Source: Diphasiastrum complanatum (lineage: Eukaryota; Streptophyta; Lycopodiopsida; Lycopodiales; Lycopodiaceae). From it: a DNA stretch of 64,000 nt. Both the position numbers and the translations under genes were made by a program. Of this stretch, positions 13,228 to 24,400 are shown piece by piece (the first letter of the stretch is position 1; each line of letters opens with the position of its first letter). The stretch lies in assembly GCA_029204225.1 (NCBI GenBank), contig MU832068.1, forward strand, positions 1 through 64,000, written 5' to 3'. Below the pieces are notes generated by a model. The model was not told the origin of the DNA and made no database searches. It saw only the letters and a program-made list of their open reading frames with translations.

Positions 13228-13833
13228 CGAAGTAGATGCCCTGAGCATTGATTCTTCATTTTGATCAAAATTAAGGTTTAATTCCTTTTTATAGATTGAA
13301 ATAAGCTTTGTAGGGCACACGGTTTCGTCCGCTACTGTATTGTGCTCTACCGCATTATTGACATGTATACATGATATACTTAATCTGATACAGTTCATTG
13401 TTCTGCGTTTAGATCTATATTAATATTGTTATGCTTATCTTTCATTCTGTTTGATCTTTCTTGTTGTTCTTACTGGTAATAGACGCTTAACATTTAGTCT
13501 TGTCTTTTGCGAATCATTCGCAGCTAATTATCAGTCGAGCAAAGTCTAGCTCCTCGTGAATCATTCGCGACATATAATTTGTCTTGTTATTTGTGACAAA
13601 TTATTCTTCTGGCGCTTCATCTATTAATGTTTGTCTATTATCTAGAATGACCGTGATTTCTATCATTAAAGTTCTGTCATTCTGATAGGCGCAGTCATGC
13701 TTACGGAGAGAGTCGTATAGTTCGTTCCACTGCGCATGAACATTTTCTGTTTGAGTTCATTTCTCGTTCGCTTCTTGTTCGAGTTCGTTCCTCGTTCGTG
13801 TTCATCATTTATTCTCCCCCTCTCTCTCCAACA
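13228..13833 (+). mobile_element. Truncated 5' LTR of element A
   Basis: From CGAAGTAGATGCC the sequence matches the 3' LTR from about 17537 to its end, including the repeated TTCGCGAATCATTCGCG motifs and the terminal CTCTCTCCAACA. About 500 bp at the 5' side, with the normal TGTTGGATTTA start, is missing. Confidence 0.8.
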
Positions 13834-13846
13834 TGGTATCAGAGCT
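13834..13846 (+). promoter_or_regulatory. Primer binding site of element A
   Basis: TGGTATCAGAGCT directly follows the LTR end CCAACA and is complementary to the initiator Met tRNA 3' end. Confidence 0.9.
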
Positions 13847-13984
13847 ATTTTCATAGCTTGATAAGCTTCCATAGTACAAGACTCTACTAGCCGATAGAGT
13901 AATTGTTTTCTTCTTGTGTAAATATCAAATTTTTATACTTAAGTCACTGATAGTTTTTCCTATCACTTAGACTCATTCTTCCAC

Positions 13985-14265
13985 ATGGATTCCCAAGGGA
14001 AAGCCAGTCCTATCATGGACAAGCTTGATGGAGCCAATTACCATCTGTAAAATTTAAGATGAAAACTATACTAATGACAAAAAAGTTGTATGACGTTGTT
14101 ACAGGTGCAGAAGGGAAACCTGAAGTGGGCGACGCGACAATCGCTAGATGGAAGCTGAAGGATGGAAAAGCTTTCGCGCTGATCATCCTCAACATCACGG
14201 ATACCCAGATCAGCCATGTATCCGAGGCTCAGACATCGAAAGAAGTCAGGGACATCTTAAATTAA
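13985..14265 (+). pseudogene. Gag N-terminus of element A, broken
   Basis: ATGGATTCCCAAGGG at 13985 opens a typical copia gag start (KLDGANYHL), but a small deletion gives a stop three codons after GANYHL. The frame resumes at 14059 (MKTILMTKKLYDVV, then IARWKLKDGKAFALI), the conserved early region of copia gag. It ends in a stop at 14263, where a large deletion joins it to pol. Confidence 0.75.
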
Positions 14266-14269
14266 GTCA

Positions 14270-15350
14270 TTGTTTTTCTGCCTCTAGTCAGGCTCTCAGT
14301 ACTTCAATTCATTCGAATAAAGGTTTACTTTGGCATTATAGACTTGGTCATTTAAATCATGTTGTTCTACAACGAATGTCTAGACAATCTTTTGTTCTTG
14401 ATCTTGACTATCCTCGCAAAAAAGTCGAGTTACCTGTCTGTCAAGACTGTCTAGTTGGTAAGCAGACTAGGAAACCATTTAAGTCAAGCCATCAGCATAT
14501 TGCCAGAGGATTACTAGGCGTTGTACATTCAGATATTTGTGGCCTGATGAAAAATCCTTTGCTGAAGGATGCCAAGTATTTTATAACCTTTATTGACAAA
14601 TTCTCCAGAAGGACGATGGTGTATTTCGTAAAGAAGAAATCAAAAGCCTTCAACTACTTCAGGATCTTTAAGGAGCGTGCAGAAAAGGAGACTGGAAGGA
14701 CGATCAAGGCCCTAAGGTCAGACAACGGTGGAGAATATATCTCTGTCGAGTTTAAGGAGCACTGCCAAAGCCAAGGCATTGAGCAACAATTCATCACTCC
14801 TTACAGTCCTCAATCTAATGGGTTAGCTAAGAGGAAGAACCGTACTCTGGTCGAATATGCTAAGTGTATGCTATCGCATGCATTGTTGCCCAAGGGATTC
14901 TGGGCTGAAACTGTCTCCACTACGGCTTACCTCCAGAACAGATGTTCGACCAAGGCCCTTTCAGACAAGACATCCCACGAGGTGTGGACAGGCTCTAAGC
15001 CTTCTTTGAAGAACCTAAGAGTGTTCGGGTGCATTGCCTACGAGCAGATTCCAAAAGACACAAGGGAAAAATTGGACTTCCAAGGTCTCAAGACCATCCT
15101 GATCGGATATACTTTGTCTGATAACACCTACAAGTTGTACGATCCTGGTACCCAACAAATCTTGTGTAGCCGGGATACAGTCTTTATCGAGGATCAATTT
15201 ATCGACCTCAAAGACAAGGATATTGCTCAAGAAGAACCTACATCTCCTGCCATTGACACGATAGTCCGAGCTTCTGACTCAAGCGTGTCTATTGTCGACC
15301 CACTTCGGGACGGCGAATCAGAAGAAGATGTTGTTGCTACCCAGCAATAA
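14270..15350 (+). CDS. Copia pre-integrase and integrase domains (element A)
   Basis: An open frame of about 360 codons. It holds the pre-integrase zinc site (HYRLGHLN...CQDCLVGKQ), then the integrase core with first Asp in VHSDICGL, second Asp in ALRSDNGGEY and the NG-x-x-x-RKNR motif, and ends with the usual copia linker. At the third catalytic position the sequence is AKRKNR, so the Glu is replaced by Lys and the enzyme should be inactive. A stop at 15348-15350 separates it from reverse transcriptase, which in an active copia would be in the same frame. Gag, zinc knuckle and protease are missing upstream. Confidence 0.85.
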
Positions 15351-16980
15351 GTCCCAGTCGAATCATCCCAGAAGATCAAGCCAAGTGTGCACACAGCCCA
15401 CAAGGTATACTCCTGAGTCTGCCTGTATCTTAATACAAGAACCGACGACAGTCGAAGAGGCACTCAACCAACCAGACTCTAACCTCTGGAGAGAAGCCAT
15501 GGACAGAGAGTATTCCTCTCTAATCAAGAATTAGACATGGTCATTAGTCGAATCTCCTATTGGCTACAATATTATTGATTGCAAATGGATCTTTAAGATC
15601 AAATATAATGCCAATGGAGCAATTGATTGAAAGAAGTCTAGAATAGTAGCACAAGGATTCACCCAAATCCCAAATGTCGACGATAGTGAGACTTTTAGTC
15701 TAGTCGTCAAACATTCGTCGATCCGAATGCTCTTGTCTTATGCTGCAGCTGCCGACCTCGAAGTACATCAACTTGATGTACAGACAGCCTATCTGAAATG
15801 AGTCATACAAGAAGATATCTACATGATCCAGCCTAAAGGATACGTTCTGGAAGGCATGAAAAATCATGTCTGTAAACTCCACAAAGCACTGTACGGCTTG
15901 AAACTGTATGCCAGAGCTTGTTTTCAGAGGATCAACACATTCCTCATTGAACAAGGATTCAAAGCAAGCACTGCTGATTGCAATATTTATTCAAGGTCAG
16001 TGCAACAATCCTTCATTATCATCACCTTGTACGTTGATGATACGTTGCTCTTCAGAAACAATACCAAAATGGTCAAGGATGCAAAACAGATGCTATTCTC
16101 AAAATTCGACATGACTGATATGGGCGAAGCTCACTTCTGTCTTGGAATTCAAATCCACAGAGATAGAGCAAATCGACTGATTTACATCACTCAACAAAGG
16201 TATCTTCACAATGTTCTTAACATATATAATTTGATGAATTGTAAATTAGCTCACTCACCAATGGATCCAGGCCTGCATTTGTTGAAGGACCAATGTCCCC
16301 AGACCAAGCAGGAAGAGGAGCAGATGGGAGAATATCTGTATCGATGGATACTTGGATCTCTCATGTACGCACTAGTCTGTACAAGACCAGATATCTCTTT
16401 TGCTATAAGCTCACTCAGCCAATATATGGCTAATCTTGACATTACCCATTGGAAGGCTCTTATTCGAGTCATGAGATATATTTTCTACCATGGACCAGTG
16501 CATCTGCTATGGAGATGTCAGCAATGACAATCTTCATCAGCTTAGTGGCTACTCTGATGCAGACTGGGGAGGAGATGCAGACAGTCGTAAGTCCACATCT
16601 GAATTTACATTTTTCTTCAACGGTGGTCGTCTTTCATGGAACAATCATAAGCAAACCTCTATTGCACTTTCTTCTACTGAAGCAGAATATATTACTGCTT
16701 TTCAATCTATTAAGGAAGTGTTTTGGTTGAGAAATTTGCTGTCAGACATCATCTGTATTAGTACAGGCCTACAATTTTATTTTGTGATAATCAAAGTGCT
16801 ATTGCCTTATCGGCCAACCCTAGATTTCATTCTAGGAGTAAGCATATTGAGATCAGATATCACTACATCAAGGACAAGGTTCTCGACAGAGAGGTAACCT
16901 TAACATACTGCAGAACGCAGGACATGGTTGCAGACATCTTCACGAAAGCACTCAATGTTAATGCACACAACAGATTTTGT
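15351..16980 (+). pseudogene. Copia reverse transcriptase and RNase H (element A), with stops
   Basis: Recognisable pieces in order: WREAMDREYSSLIKN near 15490; the RT start around 15540-15800 with stops; 15823-16527 with KLHKALYGLKL and the catalytic LYVDDTLLF near 16030; and 16490-16897 RNase H with GYSDADWGGD and LSSTEAEYI. The C-terminal ADIFTKAL region follows at about 16930. Frame changes and several stops show decay. A functional element would have one continuous frame with the integrase. Confidence 0.85.
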
Positions 16981-17022
16981 GCATTGCTCAATGTAAAGAT
17001 CAAGGCATTCATGGATCCAGAT

Positions 17023-17032
17023 TAAGGGGAGG
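17023..17032 (+). promoter_or_regulatory. Polypurine tract of element A
   Basis: AAGGGGAGG lies immediately before the TGTTGGA start of the 3' LTR. It primes plus-strand synthesis. Confidence 0.85.
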
Positions 17033-18116
17033 TGTTGGATTTATTCCCTCTAGCTCTCCTAAATTCCATTTAAATCTGCCTCCATTCACGCTGCATATTT
17101 AATAACGTTGTCACGCAGTCTGCATATTTACATGCAAATTCGTAAACGAAGAAAAGGCAAAAGAATCGCGACACTGTGTTTCTACACAGTTTAAGGTGAC
17201 AGGCAAAAAGGAGACACTATCTTACTGAATACCAAAAGTGCCCTAAAAGCTAAGGCACCCTGTAAATCTTATCCTAAGGCCATTCGTAAGAGTGACACAC
17301 TTTTTTCATCATCACCAATGTTCACTTCAACACTGGCTGACGTCACACCCTTTTCACGCTCACCCCATGCAATTGCGCTAACGGATTGGACAACAATTGC
17401 AGCCACCCACGTTCTCCTATAGATAACACATCCACTCTGTACTTTCACACCTGCACACCTGTAATATTATGTAACATATATATACTGGACCATTCGTGTA
17501 AGAGATGACGAAGAGAGCAGAAGAAGACGACATAAACGAAGTAGATGCCCTGAGCATTGATTCTTCATTTTTGTCAGAATCAAGGTTTAATTTTCTTTTA
17601 CAGATTGAAATAAGCTTTGTAGGGCACGCAGTTTTGTCTGCTACTGTATTGTGCTCTACCACGTTATTGACATGTATACATGATATACTTAATCTAATAT
17701 AGTTTATTGTTCTGCGTTCAGATCTATGTTAATATTGTTATGCTTATCTTTCAGACTGTCTGATCTTTCTAGTTGTTCTTACCGGTAATAGACGATTAAC
17801 ATTTAGTCTTGTCTTTCGCGAATCATTCGCGGATAATTATCAGTCGAGCACAGTCTAGCTCTTTGCGAATCATTCGCGACATATAAATTGTCTTGCTATT
17901 CGCGACAAATTATTCTTGTGGCGCTTCATCTATTAATGTTTGGGTACGTAATCTAGAATGACCGTGATTTCTATCACTAAAGTTCTGTCATTCTGATAGG
18001 CATAGTCATGCTTACGGAGAGAGTTGTATAGTTCATTCCGATGCACACGAACATTTTCTGTTTGAGTTCGTTTCTCGTTCGTGTTCATCATTTATTCTCC
18101 TCCTCTCTCTCCAACA
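17033..18116 (+). mobile_element. 3' LTR of element A (1084 bp)
   Basis: It starts TGTTGGA and ends TCCAACA, a perfect 7-bp terminal inverted repeat. It holds several copies of TTCGCGAATCATTCGCG-like motifs (17815-17905) and a CTCTCTCTCC end. Related LTRs are at 60315-61515 (complete, minus) and about 180-888 (fragment). Confidence 0.9.
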
Positions 18117-18715
18117 AAAGGAAGGAGCAAGAACCAGTTTTCTCAAGTATTCAACAAAGACAAAGCCAAGGATTGAGACAAAGATGGTGAAGAGGATGAC
18201 TCATCTCATCCTTCTACTTCGAAGACCAAGAAGAAGAAAGTCAAGTGTTTCTTTTGTGGCAAGATGGGGCACTATGCCTCTAATTGCTTCAAGAAGAAAA
18301 ACCAACTCAAGCAAGCAAATCTCTCCAAAGAGATTGAAGAATATTTTGTTGCAAGTGATGGAGAAGGATCACTCATGGTGTCAAGTTTCTCTTCATCACC
18401 TTTCAAGAAAGATGGAGCTTCTTCACCTATGTGCTGTTCAAAGGAGTCTTTTGACTCAATTGTACCTTACAAAGGACTTAAAAGATCTATTTATACTGCA
18501 AATGATCATGAGTGCTCTATTGAAGGAATTGGCAACATTCCATTGAATCTTGCTTCTTCTAAAGTTCTTGCACTTTTCAATGTTCTTTTTATTCCTAAGC
18601 TTACAAAGAACTTGATTAGTGTTGGAAAGTTGCTTGATAGTTGTGAAGAATTGAAAAAAATTATCTATGTTAGATATAGGGGATTTATGTTTTTTACATC
18701 AAGCATCTAGGTGTA
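18117..18715 (+). pseudogene. Copia gag zinc knuckle and protease fragment (another family)
   Basis: The frames read KKKVKCFFCGKMGHYASNCF, a perfect C-x2-C-x4-H-x4-C knuckle, followed by IYTANDHECSIEGIGNIPLN and VLFIPKLTKNLISVGKLLD, which follow the protease active site in copia. The active-site DSGAS is not visible, so a deletion has removed it. The fragment starts exactly at the end of element A's 3' LTR and stops at the LTR beginning 18719. Confidence 0.8.
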
Positions 18716-18718
18716 GGA

Positions 18719-19376
18719 TGTTGATAGGAACAAATTTGGCATAGATGGCAAATTATGCATTTCCACCTGTAATGCCACTATTGAGCCAAAATAGAGTAAG
18801 AGGCTAAACTCGTGCCAATTAGAGTGTAGACAAGTGTAATGCCTTTGTTTGATGAATTCTAAGAGGTCCAATAGGATTTAGAGGTGGAACCATATGTGGT
18901 CCAATAAGAATTTGAAGTGTGCTTGAATATAGTCCAATAGAATTAAGAGGTGCATGGATCAATGGTCCAATAGGATTAAGAGGTGACAATGTGTGGTCCA
19001 ATCATAGTAAGCATAGTGGTAGCTCGTGGATCTACTAGTATCATTGTACTCCTCATTTTGGATCTAATTGATTTGGTGATCATATGGATTTTGTGTGTTA
19101 TTGGATTTCTAGCTTTCTCTCTCTACCCGAGAGCTCATGATGCTTTTTATTTCTCTACCCAAGGAGAGCAGCTTGTTTTTACTTAGATTATTTTTTGAAT
19201 ACTTCCCATACGTGTGAGTGAGAGTTGGAAGTGATTGAATGCATGTAGTAGTGTGTTTTTGCCATAGGATCTAAGATTGATCTTGAATCTCAATCTAATC
19301 TTAATCTTGGTGCATCTACACACCTTAGGAGATCACAAGTACATGTTGTGGACAATCCACACGTGTGAATTCAACA
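18719..19376 (+). mobile_element. Copia 5' LTR (658 bp)
   Basis: TGTTGA at 18719 and TTCAACA ending at 19376 form the terminal inverted repeat, and a perfect primer binding site follows at once. The LTR holds several repeats of AGTCCAATAGGATTAAGAGG-like units (18865-18985). Confidence 0.8.
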
Positions 19377-19389
19377 TGGTATCAGAGCT
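19377..19389 (+). promoter_or_regulatory. Primer binding site (initiator Met tRNA)
   Basis: TGGTATCAGAGCT follows the LTR. The downstream leader is cut at about 19750 by another element on the minus strand. Confidence 0.9.
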
Positions 19390-19751
19390 TACCTAAGGTT
19401 ACCATGCATTTTGATCCATCTAAGTGAAAACTTTTCATCAATCTTGAGCTAGAAATTGTCAAGGCCCATTTTCCTAGCTATCTTGTTTGATTTTGGATCA
19501 AAAGAGATCAAAAGGACATTGATTGGGTTTGACCTGGTACTGTACGGAATCAGATGCTCAGACATGTGTGAGGAACATCCAAATTCAGTTTGGAAGTTCT
19601 CTCTCATGCTTGATCCATTTATCTTGCTTGATAGCTTGTTTTAAAGCTATTTTTCTCTAGTTTTTGATGCAATCAGTTTCATTCATTTGGTTGAGCCAAT
19701 CAAAAGTTATAAGCTTTTGAAGAAGGTTAGGTAGGGCCCTCAACTACAATT

Positions 19752-20583
19752 TGTCTAAAAAGTACAAAAAGGACCAAGAGTGGATCCTAATCTGATCCTC
19801 AAGAGGGATTGGTTGTCAGATTACTTTATCTATCAATCTACTTCAGATTAAGATCAATCTAGATCAATTCTAGACACAAAATCCTAACAAGAACAATCAT
19901 TAATTGAAGGTAAGTGTACTTTATGGTTTCACATGTGTGAAACACTGTCTGAGTACGGACTCCAACCTAAAAATAAAGTACACATTGATAGAACCTCAAA
20001 ACAATCAAAACAAATGTAGACAAATGGAGAAAATCACTCAAAATTGCTTCCAAAACCAAGATTGGTGTCTCACATTGATTATGGCCAAATGTGGCTCTAT
20101 ATATACAATAAGTGGGAGCTCATGGTACTGATCATCCCTTTCATCCCACATGTGTGAAGGTGCTTTGTCATATGATGATTCATCATGCAAAACTGACACT
20201 TGGACAAAACCTTCTATTTTGAGCACTTTTGGTCCATTTTCCTTCTATATGGAGATCTACTTGAAAATCTTCTAGAAGTCAAAATTCGTCTACTTCAGCT
20301 TATTCCACACATGTGAGCTGTCCTCTACACATGGGATGTGACACCTAACCAAAGTATGTGGCTCATGCAATCAATAGATTGATGCCATGTGTCATATGTC
20401 TAGAAAACTAGTTTTTGGCTTTTTTAGCCACTAGAACTTGAATTAAATCATATGTACAACCTATATGATTATGGTACATGAAAGTACACTATTTTCACAC
20501 GTGGGAAAAGGCTCCACACATGTGTAATCATCCTATATACAAGATTTTTGGCCTCTACCAAGCTTATTTTTGCATTTTTCACA
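19752..20583 (-). mobile_element. 3' LTR of a minus-strand gag-plus-cargo element
   Basis: Its right end TTTTTCACA is followed by CTCCTCAAAAATC, which on the minus strand is a polypurine tract (GAGGAG) just before a TGTGAA LTR start. The interior aligns with the LTR at 25625-26297: CTAGACACAAAA, an ACACATGTGTGAA region, GTACGGACTCCAACC against GTACGGCCTTCAACC, and GGACC...GGATC near the left end. The left boundary is inferred from that alignment and is approximate. Confidence 0.6.
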
Positions 20584-20883
20584 CTCCTCAAAAATCTAGC
20601 TTGATGGAAAACATGATGATCTTGAACTTGACTCCATAGGCTGAATTGGTCTTTGCTGGTTCAAAAGGTGTGAAGATCAGCCAATGAGCTTGATGTTGAT
20701 CTGAAATCACCGTATCCATGATAGTGCTTCTTTGATGTTGACATCTTTGATGAGCTTGAGAGCTTTGCACCATCCTAGCACCTCCAAAATTGATCCCTTC
20801 CAAATTTCATGTAGATGCTTGACCTTGAGGCTTGCTCCTTCTTCATGTGCATGCTCCTCCATGAGAAAATAATGACTTCTTTT

Positions 20884-21228
20884 TTATTTATTAGGATCAC
20901 AAAGATCTACCATCATGTTACCATGATTTAGAGAATTAGACTCATCCAAATTGGCAAGACTATGCATGCTATAATAACAAAGTGTTTGCATCATATCTTC
21001 ATACTTGTTTACCATGCTAATCTCAAATCCAATGAGGCTAAATACTTCATTATGGAGATAAGTGTCTTTAGAAGATGATTCACTTACTCTCATAAAGAGT
21101 TTACAATTTGCCTCAATACAAATTTTCAAACTATGAGTGAACAAATCACTTTTGCTCTTACATGACTCAAGAGCATACATTTGATGGAATAACCATTTGA
21201 TTTCTAATTGATTTAAAATCAATTTCAA
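20884..21228 (-). CDS. Cargo ORF, second copy of an internally repeated module
   Basis: About 114 codons on the minus strand, continuing the ORF ending at 21246 after a short break. It contains NCKLFMRVSESSSKDTYLHN, then EVFSLIGFEI. This matches SCKLFMRVSEASKVDTYIHK, then QVVSLIEMEI, in the upstream ORF. The region is therefore an internal duplication. It lies where integrase and RT would be in a normal copia element but has no recognisable pol motif. Function unknown. Confidence 0.5.
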   Translation of the reverse strand: MKLILNQLEIKWLFHQMYALESCKSKSDLFTHSLKICIEANCKLFMRVSESSSKDTYLHNEVFSLIGFEISMVNKYEDMMQTLCYYSMHSLANLDESNSLNHGNMMVDLCDPNK

Positions 21229-21245
21229 CCTTTTAAGAACATCAT

Positions 21246-22226
21246 CTATGTTCTCAAGAGAGACTTCATACCAACTAGTATGGCTTTACTCCAATTTTGA
21301 GATGCAATGATCTCACTAAAGCAATTAGAATTATCAAATGACATAGGAGAAGTAAGTATGAGATGTATACCACATGAGGTATGCTCCTCTTTCCCTTGAA
21401 ATGTGATCCACATGGACTCAACCATGTTTCTTGAGATTTTTTTTGGAATCAAAACTTGAGAAGGTCTCTCCTCCTCAATCCTTGACATACTTGAACCTTG
21501 AGAAGGACTCTCCTCCTCAATCCTTGGCACACTTGAACCTTGAGATGACTCCTTAAGATCCTCTTCATGGTGCTCTTTTTTGATGGAAATCTGAGACTTC
21601 CATGTCTCATAATGATCACAACAAGTATGATCATTCAATATGCACTTCCTATGATTATCAAGAATACTTATGCTAGAACCATAAGTCCAAAAATCACCAC
21701 AACTTGGCATGATTTTTCCAATATTAAAATCAAAAGGTATTTCCATCTCAATAAGGCTAACTACTTGCTTATGGATATAAGTGTCCACTTTGGATGCTTC
21801 ACTTACTCTCATAAAAAGTTTACAACTTGCCTTTAAGATTGAAAACTTACAATTTTCATATTTATGAATGAACACATCATTCATGATCTTATTGAAACCA
21901 AAAAATCCTAGATTATGAAGATGTTTCCATTTTCTTGACTTCATAACTAATGTAAGCTTACAAGGAAAACATATTTTGCTATCTTTTAAGGCATCACACT
22001 CAACTAGTATTGCCTTAATCCACCTTTGAGATACAAAAATCTCTTCAAAGCAAAATGATTCTTCATATGTTGACATGATAGCATAAGTGAAACTATTTTC
22101 ATTTTGTGATTGATGCTCCTTATTCTTGATTGATTTCTCTTGGATCATAACAATAAGTTTGAACTTATCTAAAGTTCCAAGCAAAATACTTTCCAAGGAC
22201 ATAAAATAAATCCAAGTTACTTTCAT
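21246..22226 (-). CDS. Cargo ORF in a gag-containing retroelement, unknown function
   Basis: 326 codons on the minus strand, following gag zinc-knuckle sequence (22658-22251). It carries the module ESFCFEEIFVSQRWIKAILV, then a Cys-containing segment, SCKLFMRVSEASKVDTYIHK, an acidic hinge with two near-identical repeats (SSVPRIEEESPSQ / SSMSRIEEERPSQ), and a second weaker copy of the first module (NCFSEIIASQNWSKAILVG). No integrase, RT or RNase H signature is present. A comparable non-canonical ORF follows gag in the element at 25625-30070. The sequence looks like a translated product maintained over some time, but its role is unknown. Confidence 0.55.
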   Translation of the reverse strand: MKVTWIYFMSLESILLGTLDKFKLIVMIQEKSIKNKEHQSQNENSFTYAIMSTYEESFCFEEIFVSQRWIKAILVECDALKDSKICFPCKLTLVMKSRKWKHLHNLGFFGFNKIMNDVFIHKYENCKFSILKASCKLFMRVSEASKVDTYIHKQVVSLIEMEIPFDFNIGKIMPSCGDFWTYGSSISILDNHRKCILNDHTCCDHYETWKSQISIKKEHHEEDLKESSQGSSVPRIEEESPSQGSSMSRIEEERPSQVLIPKKISRNMVESMWITFQGKEEHTSCGIHLILTSPMSFDNSNCFSEIIASQNWSKAILVGMKSLLRT

Positions 22227-22250
22227 GAAAGTGACATCTATCTTTTCATC

Positions 22251-22658
22251 TTAAACCAAACAATGTACTTCCAAATGAAAAATTTCAAAAGATTTGACAT
22301 GTGTTGTGATGGACTCTTGAAGACAAATCTTGCAAGTCCTTGTGAGACTCCAAGCCTCATTCACCTTTCCACAAAGGAAACACCTTTCCTTGGACTTGTC
22401 CTTCTTGTATTTGCATTTTGAACTTGAAGCTCCATCCTTCTCCTCGGCCCCCTTGCTTTGGTTCTTCTTGGATGGATTGGTCTTATTTTTGTAGCATTTT
22501 GAGAAAAAATAACCTCCCTTGCCACAAAGGTTGCACTTAGGATCCTTTCTTTCCTTCAATAGGTTGTCACCTATTGATGCCATGTGAATAAAAACGTGTG
22601 ATATGATTCTACAAATGTAATTTGTGACTTTCAAGAGACTAGATTTGAACATCTTCAA
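22251..22658 (-). pseudogene. Gag C-terminal fragment with degenerate zinc knuckles
   Basis: It encodes CNLCGKGGYFFSKC, a knuckle whose His is Tyr, and further on CFLCGKVNEAW, which has lost its His and last Cys, within Lys/Ser-rich linkers typical of copia gag. It lies directly upstream of the cargo ORF in the same orientation. Confidence 0.65.
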
Positions 22659-24000
22659 TAATCTAGAATGATCTACAAAAGATCTAGCTCACAAACCTAA
22701 GAATCAATCTTCACACTAATGACTAGTCACTTGGAAACTTTGCTTTGATCACTAAGACAAAAGCACACAATCTTTGAATCAAATCACAAAAGAAATCAGA
22801 TCCAATCTCCTATTGGCCTCATCAAATACCAATGACTCTTTCTTTTCAAAGTTGAAATGGATATGAAAAGATTTGACACCTAGATTTTCCTTTTCACTTG
22901 ACTAGTTCTCTCAACACTTGAGATTCTTGAACAAAAGATGGGTTTTGTTTCAAACACATGAAAATCAAACTTAATCACTTCTTTTGGACTCAATCTTGAC
23001 CCAAATAATCTCACTCTTTAGATTTAGAATGAATTTGATTTGATTTGAAAACAAACTATACAACCAATTTTTCACAAAGCTTAAAAATTTAGACAACTAG
23101 AGATTCACAAAGATCTCAACCATGCATGAATACTCAAATATGGACTCCTCCTCATTCTAGTCATCCAATGAGATCACAAATTGACCCTCACATTCTCACA
23201 AAGAAAGTTGAATAGAACTTATTTGAGTTTCATACATACTATGTCAATTTTTGCTCAATAAATTGAATTCAATCACTCCTATCGGATTCCACCAATTACT
23301 CTACTTTTTAAGACTTGGAATGAAATTCAAAATCAAAAGTTGTGATTTTTCTCACTAAGATATTGTGCTTCAAAGAGCTAATGCCACTTAGAAAGATTTG
23401 ATCACCTAGGAGAATACAAATTCTCCACCAATAACAACACAAAATGAGCTTCTAGATCTTGCCTTCTATAAAGGAAGGAACTCTTAGAAAATTGGATCTC
23501 TCTCTACACATTTGCCATAGACACCTTAATGACTCTTTTCAAACCTCACAAACACTCAAACAAATTGAGTAGGATTGAATAATGTGACTTGGATCTCAAT
23601 CTCTTTTCTAGAACTTTCAATTGAAGCCAATTTATGTCAAATTCTACAAAAGATTTGCATAGATGCTCTATATGCACTAGAAACTCTCAAAGGTTTCACT
23701 TGGAGGACAGATCCAAGGATGTTTTCTAGCAAATTGATGCTTCTAAACTTGACCCTATCACTCTTGAACAAATCTAGAGTGATGGTACAATGGATTTCAA
23801 CCTCTCACCTTGCATATCACTCCTTAATCTATGATTTTTAGCAAAATCTCTCTCAACTTCAACAAACACTCAAAGAATCAGAGATAATCAATAAATGCAC
23901 CTAATTCAAGCTTCAATTTAATTTCTTGGCTGATCTAATCCAATAACTAATCAAGAGATTAGATTCTCTATAGAAAATGCTTGATTTTGCACCAAAAATC
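22659..24000 (-). other. AT-rich leader/LTR-like sequence, no gene
   Basis: This should be the 5' side of the minus-strand element. A possible degraded primer site (CTCATCAAATACCA, plus strand) is near 22820, but a matching 5' LTR is not clear. Short frames only. Confidence 0.35.
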
Positions 24001-24400
24001 ACTCAAATGGATAACATTGGCAAGGAAGGAATTGCAGCCTGTCGATCTATCCCATGAAATAACTTTCTTTTTATATTTAAAAGAACATTGTGCATACCAA
24101 TTCTTCCATGGATCGTTGTTCCCTGGACAATTGCATGACAGAACAGATAGATGCCATGTTTTCAAGATGTCGACTTCTGGGCCAACATCTGGAGTAGAAC
24201 TGGTACAACAAATGCAACCAAGAAATGATCTATCGATATCTTGGTGTTGCTTTGATCATGTTCATTGAATTAAAGACTGGATCACAATGGCAGCCCATGT
24301 CTATGACATACGGTACGAATCTGTACATTTATAGTTGTCTCAATATTAGAGCAAGTGTTTGTCTCATCCATTATGTGCTTTGTTGTGCAGAAACTAGTCG

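Larger units (their letters stand above)
13228..18116 (+). mobile_element. Ty1/copia element A (deleted, non-functional)
   Basis: The order is 5' LTR remnant, primer site, gag start, integrase, reverse transcriptase, RNase H, polypurine tract, 3' LTR. The domain order integrase before RT defines copia. The 5' LTR lacks its first half. Gag is fused to the pre-integrase domain by a deletion that removed the zinc knuckle and protease. RT has several stops. The left end is truncated, so no target duplication can be found. A second member of this family is at 60315-62812 on the other strand. Confidence 0.85.
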
